A DNA stretch of 64,000 nt, taken from OLB16 sp964422415 (GTDB taxonomy: Bacteria; Hinthialibacterota; Hinthialibacteria; OLB16). This document shows, piece by piece, positions 8,674-17,564 of this stretch (the stretch's first letter is position 1; every line of letters starts with the position of its first letter). The notes below the pieces were generated by a model that worked only from the letters and a program-made list of their open reading frames with translations, searched no databases and was not told the DNA's origin. The DNA lies in NCBI GenBank assembly GCA_964422415.1, contig CAYRBI010000010.1, forward strand, positions 1-64,000, in the 5' to 3' direction. Both the position numbers and the translations under genes were made by a program.

Positions 8674-11181
8674 CTATCTTTTCCTCTCCTGTGTCTTTGC
8701 CGGTGGTGCGATCAGATTGGCGAACAGCCGATAAGCCCCGGGGACAAAGGCCCGCAGTTGACGGTACCAGGTGAGGGAGGTGTAAACATAAGTTCCCTTG
8801 CCATATCTGGCCCAGAGGATCCCTCCCTTCAACGGCTCGGAACCGGTATCCGCCATTGAGACCAACTCCTCATAATGCGAATCGTAGGTGTCCGGGAAAT
8901 AGAGGCCGCGTTCCTGGATCCAGTCCTCCCAATCCGAAGGGATAATTTTATTCGGGGTGGTGAACAGGGGATGCGAGGCCTTGAGTATCTGAACCGGCGC
9001 GTCCTCCTGGGTCACCCGCGCACTGGAGAGATGAAGCGGGAAGGGCGCATAGGATGGATCGGCTTCGTTCCAGTCGAAGGATTTATGGTAGAAGACCACC
9101 AGGTGGCCTCCATCCGAAACATACTTGAGCAAGCGTGGATTGGCATGGCGCAAGTCTGGCCGCTCAAGATACCCACGAATGTCGATGAGGATCGTCTGAT
9201 ACTGGTTCAGATCACCCGTCTCGAGATCCTTCGTGTTGAGAGGAATATACTCAATCTCCAGAGTCCGGAGCGCATCGGGTAGAGTGGTGTCATAAGATTG
9301 AATAATCCCCACCCGGAGATGGGATGGAATCCGCACATCCACCATTGTGGCCTTGGCCTCGGTAAAGAACTCCCCGGCGCGTGTATGCAACTTTGTGGTC
9401 AATGTGTAATCTCTGGGATCAAGATTCCTGGCCGGAGTCCAGGTCACTTTGGTGGAGGATCTTCGCGCCACGCCTGGATTCAAAAAGGCCTTCTGAATCT
9501 TCCCATCGGGTAGGGTGACCTCGAGCTCGGCGGTGGCTCCCGCCACTGTGTTGCGGCGGGCATTCACCAGGAAGGAGATGGGTGTGGAGGATTCCTTGGA
9601 GATGAGCGCGTTTTCTGGTTCGATCCAGATCTCCCAGGGTGCGGAGATCTCCATCCGCCGCGAGACTGTGCAAGCCCCCGGGATGTCTCCTTTCTTGAGG
9701 CTGACTGTCCCCTTCAGGTTGGGAAGCCAGGGACGCGCGGAACGGTAAAGCGCGTCGGTGGCGGGTAGGGTCGTCTCTTCGCCGGTGGGAACAATGACTA
9801 TAAAGTGGGCCTCTGCCTCGCGTGAGGGACCGAGAGACCCGGTCTGTTGACGGATGAGCGAGGTCTTCCATCCGGCGGGTGGGTTGAGCCCAAAATCCTC
9901 CACATCCACAGTTGTGGAACCTTGGTTTGCAAGAATCAAACTGACCACCGCTTCCAGCCCAGGGACCAGAGTTGGTTCGGAGACTTGCATCTCCAGACGC
10001 ATCCCCCACTGCCCTCCCAACAATGCCTTGAGCCTGCTGGCTGACTCCTGCTGGAAGGCTGAATTGGCTGTGTTTGTTCCCGATAAAAGGCTCACCGCTG
10101 AGGCCACAGCTTTTTCAGCCGAAGCTGGTTCCACCGCGAGTGAGGCATAGGCTTGGCGTAGGCTGCCCGACAGTTGATTCCGCCAGGTGGTGGTGGTTGA
10201 AGAGCCCTCTGTTTTTGAAAAACGGCATTCCGGGCACCCTTCCCACCAGGCACCGGGCAGGCCAGTGAACAGATCTTTGAGACTTCCTTTGGGGTGGTTC
10301 CCCTGAATGAGCGAGTAGAAACTCTCTGGCGAGTTACCACGTGATTCATTAACCCGCGCCCAGGCCCCCTTACCGCCTTGGGAGCGATGCTGGTTGAGCG
10401 CCTCGGCGGCGATGTCCTGGTAGGTGACTCCACGCAGTGGATCGGTCTGGCTGACTAGTAGCGAAACATCGGCTTCCTCGGCGGGAGAGCCATCATAATA
10501 ACGCCGCCGTTGGAAGAGCCTGGAGACACGCCAGGGGCTGAGTCCCTCATCCTGGATCTGGCTCAGATAAGCTTCCGGTGAGGCGGCCAGAGGAATGGCC
10601 TCGGTAATCAACTCGGCCATGGCTTGATGGTGCCCATGCCCGGAGCCGGCGCGGTGGTTGGTGATGATCACCTGCGGATGCTCTTGGCGGAGAATGCGAA
10701 CCAACCGTTCGAGCGCCTCTGCCCGGTGCCAGAAGCCCCAGGTTTCCCCGGCGGTTTTGGAGAATCCGAAGTCCTTCTGGTTAAGGCAATAGACATTCCG
10801 GATTCCCACCAACTGAGCCGCCGCAAGGGTCTCCTGGGAACGGATGACCCCGAGTTCCTCGTACAGTTCCGGCCCGGTTTCGTTTTGTCCTCCCTCTCCC
10901 CAATTGGCCAGCACGAGCGAGGTCTGGACTCCGAAGCGGTGGTTGTAATAAGCCAGGGTCTCGCTGTCCTCATCATCGGGGTGCGCCGCCACGCACATCA
11001 GGCGTAGTGGGGTGGCCACCTCTTTCAGGGTCTGCAGGGCGGCCACAATCCCTTGATCGGGAGTCACTTGGGTGGGGCCGGCTGACATGCTCCCACCCGG
11101 AAACCAGGTCAAGGTCAGCAGGCTAACAAAGAGAGCTCTCCGGATGGATGCACGCCGCCAAAACCGGTAGTCTTGCCACAT
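8674..11181 (-). CDS. Secreted PIG-L family deacetylase, multidomain
   Basis: An 835-residue exported protein. A signal peptide (RRALFVSLLTLTWFPGGSMSA) leads into a LmbE/PIG-L domain with AAHPDDED (zinc ligands and catalytic Asp) and NHRAGSGHGHHQA. This family deacetylates N-acetyl sugars or related amides. Beta-rich, Ig-like modules follow (about 400-620), then a C-terminal domain resembling the ThuA/GATase-like fold (ILIDIRGYLERPDL, YVSDGGHLVVFYHK). Such architectures are common in lineages that degrade complex glycans. The start at 11181 gives a proper signal peptide; the frame is open further upstream. Its start codon overlaps that of the divergent O-antigen ligase-like gene. Confidence 0.85.
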   Translation of the reverse strand: MWQDYRFWRRASIRRALFVSLLTLTWFPGGSMSAGPTQVTPDQGIVAALQTLKEVATPLRLMCVAAHPDDEDSETLAYYNHRFGVQTSLVLANWGEGGQNETGPELYEELGVIRSQETLAAAQLVGIRNVYCLNQKDFGFSKTAGETWGFWHRAEALERLVRILRQEHPQVIITNHRAGSGHGHHQAMAELITEAIPLAASPEAYLSQIQDEGLSPWRVSRLFQRRRYYDGSPAEEADVSLLVSQTDPLRGVTYQDIAAEALNQHRSQGGKGAWARVNESRGNSPESFYSLIQGNHPKGSLKDLFTGLPGAWWEGCPECRFSKTEGSSTTTTWRNQLSGSLRQAYASLAVEPASAEKAVASAVSLLSGTNTANSAFQQESASRLKALLGGQWGMRLEMQVSEPTLVPGLEAVVSLILANQGSTTVDVEDFGLNPPAGWKTSLIRQQTGSLGPSREAEAHFIVIVPTGEETTLPATDALYRSARPWLPNLKGTVSLKKGDIPGACTVSRRMEISAPWEIWIEPENALISKESSTPISFLVNARRNTVAGATAELEVTLPDGKIQKAFLNPGVARRSSTKVTWTPARNLDPRDYTLTTKLHTRAGEFFTEAKATMVDVRIPSHLRVGIIQSYDTTLPDALRTLEIEYIPLNTKDLETGDLNQYQTILIDIRGYLERPDLRHANPRLLKYVSDGGHLVVFYHKSFDWNEADPSYAPFPLHLSSARVTQEDAPVQILKASHPLFTTPNKIIPSDWEDWIQERGLYFPDTYDSHYEELVSMADTGSEPLKGGILWARYGKGTYVYTSLTWYRQLRAFVPGAYRLFANLIAPPAKTQERKR

Positions 11182-13240
11182 GCTGTCAACTCTATCACGG
11201 AACCTGTTCTCAGGCAGTAAGACCCTGGAGGACGCTCTCTGGCCACTCCTCGTTGGTGTCTTTCCAATCTTCTTCTGGTCGATGGGGTATGACAGTTTCC
11301 ATGAACCCAAGTGGCTGTTGTTGACCGCCTGGGTAGGACTGATTTTAGCTTTAAGGGCGCAAAATGGCGGAACCATCTTCACAGGAATGCCCCCCCTTAC
11401 GCCGCCGTTGCTGTGTTGTCTGGGAGCCACTTTCTTGTCTATGCGGTGGGCTGCCGCGGATCATTGGGTGGCGTTTGCCTTGTGGTTCCGATTGGTGGTG
11501 GTCTTCCTGGCTCTCCATCTCTTGGTTTCCTGGATCCGTTCAAAACCCGAAGAAGAAAGAGAGGGAACAGTCCGTTTCCTCCTGTCGATGGCGGTGGGAG
11601 GGGGATGCGGCGTAGCTTTGCTCGCTATTCTCCAAGATTGGGGGTGGTGGCGCTGGGGGGATGAACCAGTCTCGGATTGGCGTTTCAACCTCTCCTCCTC
11701 TTTGGGCAACCCAAACGAAGTGGGGGGCTATCTCTGTTATCTGTTGCCGGTGGTTCTGGCGCGTTGGTTTTCAATGTCTGTTGACCACCCTGGCGCGCGA
11801 TTACGCTGGGGGCTTGTTGGGCTACTGCTCCTGTATGGTCTCACCACTGTTTTTACCGTCGCGGCCTGGTTGAGTCTCTTCCTGGTTCTCCCACTGGCAG
11901 TGGCCATGCTTCCTGGAAATGGGGGAGGGCATTGGAGACGGGTGGTGATCGCAGCGGCTGTCTCAGCCCTGGCATTCGGCCTGTTGCGCTTGTCTTTCTC
12001 AGAATCAATCCAGCTGGCCTCACACACCACCCTCTTCGTGGGTGTGATGGCAATCTTGACTCTGGTGGTTTTACTGCTCACACGTTGGCTGCTTCCCGGC
12101 TTCCGTTGGCGTGTCACATTAGCCGTGGTGGGATTGCTGGTGGTGTGGGGTACTCTGTTGCCACCGTGGGGGATCGCCAACCACCCGGAGGGATTGGTCT
12201 CCGAAGCGCTGGCCTCGCCACGCTGGAAGGGCGGTTTTGGCGCGCGGCGCTTTATCTGGACCACCACCGCCCTGATGATCAAAGACCATCCCCTCTCCGG
12301 CATTGGCTGGGGGCATTACTACACCCTTCACAACCTCTATCAGGGCGAACTCTACCGTCAACGCGGTCATCCCCATGACCGTCCCTCGGTGGGGCTGGTG
12401 CCACAGGCGCATTGCGATTCTCTTCAGGTGATCGCGGAGTCGGGAGTTCTGGGGGGGATCGCCTTTTTCTGGCTGATGGGCGTGGTCATCAAACTATGGA
12501 GATCACGGCTCCGCACGGCACGAGGACAACCGGACCGGTACCGGGGAGATCTTTGGGCCTGTGGGGCGGGTCTGTTGTTAATCTTCTCTCACTCGCTGGC
12601 CGACTTTCCCTTCCGTCAACCCCAACCGGTGCTGCTGGCGGTGGTCTATCTGGCGGTATTAGCCGCGAATCCTGTTGCTTTGGGGAGAGTTCCCCTCCTG
12701 CAACCACAGCGAAGGGGCTGGTGGGTTCCGGTTCTTGTTGGCGTGCCTGGTCTTATTCTCATCGTGGTTTCCGCGGTGGGGCTGCGTGACCAAAGACTCC
12801 TGAAACAGGGTTATGAGGGGCTGATGAGAGGCATGAGAATCTCTACTCCCATACTTCGTCAAACAGTTCTTCAGTTAGCGGGCGTGGAACTCGACGCGAT
12901 CCTCTACCCGCTGCCAGATACCCATGACCGCTGGCTTTACCGCGCCCGTGTAGCCATGGAGCAGGGGGATCTTCCCGGGGCGGAGCAGGCCCTGTTAAAG
13001 GCGGGAAACTACCGTCACACCCTGGCCCTGTATGAAACCTGGCTGGACTATGCCAAGCAGATCGAAAATCCCAAGATCTCTCTTGGGGCGGTTCAAGGCC
13101 TGCTTCTGTATAACCCATGTTGGGCGGGTTACTACGATGAGGAGGCTCGGTTGTTACGCATCTTGGGACAGCCAGATGAAGCCGGGGAAGCAAATCAAAC
13201 CGCCAGCCGGTTACGGGTTCCCGAAAAACCCGGACCTTGA
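11180..13240 (+). CDS. O-antigen ligase/polymerase-like membrane protein with TPR tail
   Basis: A 686-residue protein with about ten or more hydrophobic segments in the first 530 residues and a hydrophilic, TPR-like C-terminus (LYRARVAMEQGDLPGAEQAL). The Wzy/WaaL ligase region is seen as NPNEVGGYLCYLLP and, in the large periplasmic loop, HPLSGIGWGHYYTLH followed by PQAHCDSLQVIAESG, where the family places its conserved His. The role is transfer or polymerisation of lipid-linked glycan at the outer face of the inner membrane. Which of the two cannot be decided. The ATG at 11180 shares bases with the start codon of the divergent PIG-L gene, so one of the two starts may be misplaced. Confidence 0.82.
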   Translation: MLSTLSRNLFSGSKTLEDALWPLLVGVFPIFFWSMGYDSFHEPKWLLLTAWVGLILALRAQNGGTIFTGMPPLTPPLLCCLGATFLSMRWAAADHWVAFALWFRLVVVFLALHLLVSWIRSKPEEEREGTVRFLLSMAVGGGCGVALLAILQDWGWWRWGDEPVSDWRFNLSSSLGNPNEVGGYLCYLLPVVLARWFSMSVDHPGARLRWGLVGLLLLYGLTTVFTVAAWLSLFLVLPLAVAMLPGNGGGHWRRVVIAAAVSALAFGLLRLSFSESIQLASHTTLFVGVMAILTLVVLLLTRWLLPGFRWRVTLAVVGLLVVWGTLLPPWGIANHPEGLVSEALASPRWKGGFGARRFIWTTTALMIKDHPLSGIGWGHYYTLHNLYQGELYRQRGHPHDRPSVGLVPQAHCDSLQVIAESGVLGGIAFFWLMGVVIKLWRSRLRTARGQPDRYRGDLWACGAGLLLIFSHSLADFPFRQPQPVLLAVVYLAVLAANPVALGRVPLLQPQRRGWWVPVLVGVPGLILIVVSAVGLRDQRLLKQGYEGLMRGMRISTPILRQTVLQLAGVELDAILYPLPDTHDRWLYRARVAMEQGDLPGAEQALLKAGNYRHTLALYETWLDYAKQIENPKISLGAVQGLLLYNPCWAGYYDEEARLLRILGQPDEAGEANQTASRLRVPEKPGP

Positions 13241-13303
13241 AACCATGGACAGGAGTGAATACTCTCTCTTTCCATCTTGGATTCAAACTCAGGAGATACT
13301 CAT

Positions 13304-14470
13304 ATGAGCAGTTTTACGCCGCAAAAATCCGATAAGTTTACCTTTGGGCTCTGGACTATCGGGAATACAGGACGCGATCCCTTCGGGGAGGCTGTACGGT
13401 CTCCACTCAAACCATGGGAGATCGCCAAGATTGTAGGTGAGCTTGGAGGTTATGGGGTTAATTTCCATGACAATGACCTGATTCCGATCGATGCTACCCC
13501 CGCCGAACGGGATCAGATCCTGAAGGAGTTTACAAAGGTTCTGGCCGACTATGACCTCAAGGTTCCCATGGCCACCACCAATCTGTTTGGGGAACCCATC
13601 TTCCGGGATGGCGCCTTCACTTCCAATGACCCTCAAGTCCGTGCCTATGCCCTGCAGAAGACCATGAATGCCATGGACTTGGGAGCCAGCCTGGGTGCGA
13701 AGGTGTATGTCTTTTGGGGGGGACGCGAGGGCACTGAGGTGGATGCCTCCAAGGACCCGCGCGATGGCATCAAGTATTTCCGTGATGCTCTCGATTTCCT
13801 CTGCGAGTACTCTATCGAACAGGGCTATGGACTCAAGTTCGCGCTTGAAGCCAAACCCAATGAACCACGCGGTGACATCTATTTCCCCACCACCGGTAAT
13901 TACCTGGGCTTCATTCAGACCCTTGCTCACCCCGGGATGGTGGGAGTGAACCCGGAAGTGGCTCACGAGACCATGGCCGGTCTGAACTTCTTCCATGCGG
14001 TCGGGCAAGCCATCGAAGCTGGTAAGTTGTTCCACATCGATCTCAATGATCAGCGTCCCGGACGTTATGACCAGGATCTCCGTTTCGGCTCGGAGAGCTT
14101 CAAGGTCTGCTTCTTCCTGGTGAAGCTGCTGGAGGACAGTGGTTATGATGGGCCACGGCATTTCGATGCCCATGCTTATCGCACCGAGAATCTGGATGGG
14201 GTCAAGGCCTTTGCGGCTGGCTGCATGAGAACTTACTTGATTCTCAAGGAGAAGGCTCAACGCTGGAACGCGGACAAGGAAATCCAGAACCTGCTCAAGG
14301 CGGTCAAGCGTTCCGATCCAGAACTGGAAGCGCTCTGTAAGGGGTACAGCGCGGACAAGGCCAAGGCTCTCAAGGCTCGCACCTTCGACCGCAAGGCTAT
14401 TTGCGCGCATCCGCTACCCTACGAGCGTCTCGATCAATTAACCTGCGAGATCATCTACGGGATCCGGTAA
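13304..14470 (+). CDS. xylA: Xylose isomerase, class I (Streptomyces type)
   Basis: Interconverts D-xylose and D-xylulose (and glucose/fructose) in the cytoplasm. The 388-residue length matches the short class I enzymes. Active-site residues are all visible: His55 in FHDND, Trp138 in VFWGGREG, Glu182/Lys184 in ALEAKPNEP, Glu218/His221 in NPEVAHE, Asp246/Asp249 in HIDLNDQ and Asp288 in HFDAH. The ATG at 13304 follows a CAGGAG ribosome site by 8 bases. No xylulokinase or xylose regulator lies next to it, which is odd for a catabolic gene. A strong hairpin follows the stop. Confidence 0.95.
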   Translation: MSSFTPQKSDKFTFGLWTIGNTGRDPFGEAVRSPLKPWEIAKIVGELGGYGVNFHDNDLIPIDATPAERDQILKEFTKVLADYDLKVPMATTNLFGEPIFRDGAFTSNDPQVRAYALQKTMNAMDLGASLGAKVYVFWGGREGTEVDASKDPRDGIKYFRDALDFLCEYSIEQGYGLKFALEAKPNEPRGDIYFPTTGNYLGFIQTLAHPGMVGVNPEVAHETMAGLNFFHAVGQAIEAGKLFHIDLNDQRPGRYDQDLRFGSESFKVCFFLVKLLEDSGYDGPRHFDAHAYRTENLDGVKAFAAGCMRTYLILKEKAQRWNADKEIQNLLKAVKRSDPELEALCKGYSADKAKALKARTFDRKAICAHPLPYERLDQLTCEIIYGIR

Positions 14471-14479
14471 AATGTTTCA

Positions 14480-14515
14480 CCCGCTGGAACGAGAAGTGAT
14501 TCCCGTTCCAGCGGG
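14480..14515. terminator. Hairpin between convergent xylA and radical SAM gene
   Basis: A perfect 12-bp stem, CCCGCTGGAACG with CGTTCCAGCGGG, around a 12-base loop, starting 9 bp after the xylA stop. There is no clear T-run on either side, so it may be a bidirectional, weakly intrinsic terminator or an RNA-stabilising hairpin. Confidence 0.5.
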
Positions 14516-14561
14516 GCCTATTCATGGAATAGCGAACTTATTCGCATTGGGGGAGCGGATT

Positions 14562-16022
14562 TTACGCTCGTGCCGCCGAACGTAACCCGAACCTGAACCG
14601 GCGGAAGCTCTCCAGCGGGTGGCTGAAAGCATGTTTCATGTAGTATGGCTGCGTCAATGCACGGCGGAACTTGTGCCATTCCCAGCTCTTGTAAGCCTTC
14701 CGCAGGTAGTTATCGAGGTCTTCAGCCGAGAGTGCCTCGGTTCTCACCACTGACATGCTGTTGCCATCGAACTTGCTCCAGTCTTTGGTAGTCAGGAATC
14801 CCTTCGCTTCAAGCTCCTTATAAAATCTACTCCCCGGGAAGGGAGTCATGATGCTGTATTGGACCGAATCCGGGTTGAGCTTCTGTGACCAGCGGATAGT
14901 TTTCTTCGCTGTCTCATGGGTCTCGCCAGGCAATCCGAAGGAGAAGGTCAGGTGGATGCGGATGTCAAGTTCCTGGGTGTAACGCACCATCTCCTCGACC
15001 TTGGCGAGGTCGAGGCTCTTGTCGGCGTTGTCGACCAGTTCCTGGCTGGCGGATTCGACTCCATACTTCACCGCGTGCAGACCAGACTTCTTGAGCTCGC
15101 GCAGGGTCTCCTTGTCGCAGGTGTCGGCGCGTGACATCGCTGCCCAGGGGATGCCCAGGTTGCGTTTGGAAATCTCCTCGCCCAATTGCATCAAACGGCG
15201 TTTGCCAATATTGAAAGTGTCATCATCGAAGTAGAAGGATTTGAATCCCCAACGTTTGACACAGTATTCCACCTCATCGGCCACATCAGCCGGATTCCGG
15301 GTGTTGTATTGATTGCCCTCATACATGACTTGTGGCCAGACACAGAAGATGCAACGGAAGGGGCAGCCCCGGCTGGACCACATCTGCAGGCTGGGAGCCG
15401 GGATCCCACCGGGAAGATCATGGTAGTTGTAAAGAGGGTATTGATCGCGCGAGGGCCAGGGTAGGGCATCCAGGTCCTTGATGACAGCCCGGCGCTGGTT
15501 GTGATGGGTAGCCGTTGTTGCTTGGTCGAAATAACTCAAGCCGGCCACTTGGCTTAGGTCCCCATTGGTATCGAGAGTCTTAGCAAGCTCCAAGGCGGTG
15601 TAGTCGTACTCACCACGCAAAGAGAAATCGACATACCGGTGTGCCGCCAGGAAGTCTTCGCCCTGGCTGGTCAGATGCAGCCCCGCGAAGGCGATCTTGG
15701 CTTGAGGGCATTTGGCCCGGATCGCCTGGGTTTGACGCAGGTCGGTCTCCATCGAGGGGGTGGAAACCTCCAGAATGACCAAATCAGGTTGGAAGTCCGT
15801 GGCCCGCTCGATGAAATTCTCTTCATTGGTTCGTTCGGCGATGCCATCGATGGTCAAACATTCAAACCCATCCCGCTGGAGCAGGGCGGTGGCATAGGCC
15901 ATGTAGAAAGGGAAAGGCATATAGGGGCTGCATTCCGTCTCATAGTGCGGCCAGCGTGAACCCGCGCGGACTCCATAGTATCCTGGACGGTACCAGGGAC
16001 CATTCCCGAGAAAGACTTTCAT
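14562..16022 (-). CDS. B12-binding-domain radical SAM protein
   Basis: A 486-residue enzyme with an N-terminal cobalamin-binding-like Rossmann region (about 1-170; DLVILEVSTPSMETDL, IAFAGLHLT). A radical SAM barrel follows with the 4Fe-4S motif CPFRCIFC near residue 221 and FDDDTFN/YGVESASQE blocks. The arrangement is that of the BchE/P-methylase (HpnJ-like) group, which does methylations or cyclisations on lipids, tetrapyrroles or natural products. The N-terminal domain lacks an obvious DxHxxG, so it may not bind B12 in the base-off mode. It stands alone, and its substrate cannot be inferred from neighbours. The ATG at 16022 is followed directly by a family-like start (MKVFLGNGPW). Confidence 0.85.
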   Translation of the reverse strand: MKVFLGNGPWYRPGYYGVRAGSRWPHYETECSPYMPFPFYMAYATALLQRDGFECLTIDGIAERTNEENFIERATDFQPDLVILEVSTPSMETDLRQTQAIRAKCPQAKIAFAGLHLTSQGEDFLAAHRYVDFSLRGEYDYTALELAKTLDTNGDLSQVAGLSYFDQATTATHHNQRRAVIKDLDALPWPSRDQYPLYNYHDLPGGIPAPSLQMWSSRGCPFRCIFCVWPQVMYEGNQYNTRNPADVADEVEYCVKRWGFKSFYFDDDTFNIGKRRLMQLGEEISKRNLGIPWAAMSRADTCDKETLRELKKSGLHAVKYGVESASQELVDNADKSLDLAKVEEMVRYTQELDIRIHLTFSFGLPGETHETAKKTIRWSQKLNPDSVQYSIMTPFPGSRFYKELEAKGFLTTKDWSKFDGNSMSVVRTEALSAEDLDNYLRKAYKSWEWHKFRRALTQPYYMKHAFSHPLESFRRFRFGLRSAARA

Positions 16023-16207
16023 CCTGACAAACTCCTTTTCAACCTTCCTGAGAACCCAGTCTTAAACACTTGCTGGAATCCTACTGCTTTTTCATGGGTT
16101 TTCCCACGGACCTCAGGCAGGGAGAGGCTGCTCCAGGAGAGGGGTTACTTTTGTGTAGATAGGATCGTTGATATCCCCAACAAGTTTACTCAAAGATGGC
16201 CTGAGTG
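16023..16207. other. Intergenic region upstream of the radical SAM gene
   Basis: No gene or RNA is seen here. With the sORF and promoter-like site at 16208-16251 it forms the divergent control region between the radical SAM gene and the small exported protein. Confidence 0.4.
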
Positions 16208-16330
16208 ATGCCGATACTCCTATTGACAACGACCGCCTTGTTGGAGATACTCGCAGTGGGAATTTATCGGTGGCGTCCCTGGCTCGCTCAAGCCAATAAG
16301 GGGATGCCCCCAGGAGTGAAACGGGTATGA
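16208..16330 (+). CDS. Possible 40-residue membrane miniprotein
   Basis: A short frame from ATG 16208 to TGA 16330 encodes one hydrophobic helix (PILLLTTTALLEILAVGIY) followed by a basic, Trp-containing segment (RWRPW). Its stop overlaps the start of the next gene as ATGA, the arrangement of coupled genes. The ribosome site is weak, and a sigma70-like promoter could be drawn within it, so it may be chance. Confidence 0.3.
   Translation: MPILLLTTTALLEILAVGIYRWRPWLAQANKGMPPGVKRV
16223..16251 (+). promoter_or_regulatory. Putative sigma70-type promoter
   Basis: TTGACA (16223-16228), 17 bp, then GATACT (16246-16251; four of six matches to TATAAT). It lies about 75 bp upstream of the small exported protein gene. 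It is incompatible with the 40-residue frame at 16208 being translated from the same transcript. Confidence 0.35.
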
Positions 16331-16854
16331 AAAAGACTTTCTTTATCTTATCCGCAATTTTCCTAATAGCTTCACCGGTTCTCGCTGGGAGCTGGGATGA
16401 GACCTTTTATCCCGCTGACCAGTCTCTGATTTTCAAATCTCAGAAATCCGTGGGCATGCAGTTCGCCGCGGACCGGCAGGAAATGATGAGCGAGAAACGG
16501 GAACCCGGGTTCATTAGGAAAATTGGGGGCCTAGCATCCAGAGTTGTGGAAGCTCCAGTGAAATTCTTTGGGCTGTTCATTGGCCGGGATAAATCCACTG
16601 AAGCCGTTACAGAAACATCACAGTTGGTGTTACAGGAGAGTGAACCCTCTGAACCGTGGATGAAGCTGGATCTGAACTCGGCACCTGACTTTTCTTTGTC
16701 ACTTGATCCAAATGTGGGTGGCTATTCCGTGTTCGAGAAAAGCGCCGGACAGGATCTGGTTGGGATGAACACGGCGGAGAAGGAAGGATTAGGGAACCGG
16801 ATGATGAAGGTTCAGATTCTCCTTCAGCACATCATCTTCACCGACGAGAACTAA
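16327..16854 (+). CDS. Small exported protein of unknown function
   Basis: A 175-residue protein with a clear signal peptide (KKTFFILSAIFLIASPVLAG, cleavage after Ala near residue 20). The mature part is hydrophilic with no Cys pairs, no repeats and no motif that I recognise. It contains a short amphipathic stretch (KIGGLASRVVEAPVKFFGLF) that could touch a membrane. A GGAG ribosome site lies about 10 bases before the ATG, and a textbook terminator follows the stop, so it is likely expressed as its own short unit. Function unknown. Confidence 0.65.
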   Translation: MKKTFFILSAIFLIASPVLAGSWDETFYPADQSLIFKSQKSVGMQFAADRQEMMSEKREPGFIRKIGGLASRVVEAPVKFFGLFIGRDKSTEAVTETSQLVLQESEPSEPWMKLDLNSAPDFSLSLDPNVGGYSVFEKSAGQDLVGMNTAEKEGLGNRMMKVQILLQHIIFTDEN

Positions 16855-16878
16855 AATTCAAGTCCAAGTTTCGAAAGT

Positions 16879-16914
16879 AAAGGCCTGAGAGGTTCATCTT
16901 CTCAGGCCTTTTCT
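16879..16914 (+). terminator. Rho-independent terminator
   Basis: Stem AAAGGCCTGAGA / TCTCAGGCCTTT with a 9-base loop, ending in TTTTC, 25 bp after the small exported protein gene. Confidence 0.85.
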
Positions 16915-16935
16915 CATTCTAGGGGAGAAACCACC

Positions 16936-17439
16936 ATGCTGACTGTCGAGGAAATCATCCGCCAACTCGGACTGAAGCCCCATCCTGAGGAGGGCGGATT
17001 TTATCGTGAGACCTACCGTTCACCTGAGAACCTGCAAGGAGAATCGCTCCCCACCCGGTACTCTTCCATCCGCTCGCTGGGAACCGCGATCTACTATCTG
17101 CTCTCCCCCAACTCGGTTTCCGCGATCCATCGTTTAACCACGGATGAGATTTTCCACTTCTACCTGGGCGATCCAGTCGAGATGCTGTGGCTTTGCCCAG
17201 ATGGCTCCGCACGGGTCCTCACCCTCGGACAGGACTTGATGAAGGGGGACCTTCCGCAGGTGGTGGTTCCCATGGGAACCTGGTTTGGCTCACGCCTTCA
17301 ACCGGGTGGACGGGTAGCCTTGATGGGGACCACCATGGCCCCTGGATTTGATTTCGCGGATTATGAAGATGGCGACCAAGCCACACTAATCTCTCAATAC
17401 CCCAGCCAGGAAACACTCATCCGCCAACTGACCCACTGA
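16936..17439 (+). CDS. Cupin_5 (DUF985) protein
   Basis: A 167-residue cupin of the DUF985/YML079w-like family. Signature blocks are LGLKPHPEEGGFYRETYRS at the start, SAIHRLTTDEIFHFYLGDP (cupin motif 1, with the metal/ligand His and Glu), and VPMGTWFGSRL and APGFDFADYE (motif 2). Fold relatives include epimerases, but the true substrate of this family is not settled. The ATG lies after a GGGGAG site. It stands alone between a terminator and the end of aroA. Confidence 0.88.
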   Translation: MLTVEEIIRQLGLKPHPEEGGFYRETYRSPENLQGESLPTRYSSIRSLGTAIYYLLSPNSVSAIHRLTTDEIFHFYLGDPVEMLWLCPDGSARVLTLGQDLMKGDLPQVVVPMGTWFGSRLQPGGRVALMGTTMAPGFDFADYEDGDQATLISQYPSQETLIRQLTH

Positions 17440-17564
17440 CCTCTAGACTCTGTTGTTAGCCGGGGACAAGGCAACGGCTCTGTATCATTCCGATAACCTT
17501 TTATGCCGCCGTCCCCGGTGGGTGTTGAATCAATCCGATCCATGCCGCTGTCCCCGGAGAGTGT

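Noticed and set aside
13289..14410. A 373-codon open frame antisense to xylA
   Set aside because: It is a mirror of the xylose isomerase codons; the translated sequence resembles no family and the xylA active site is intact.
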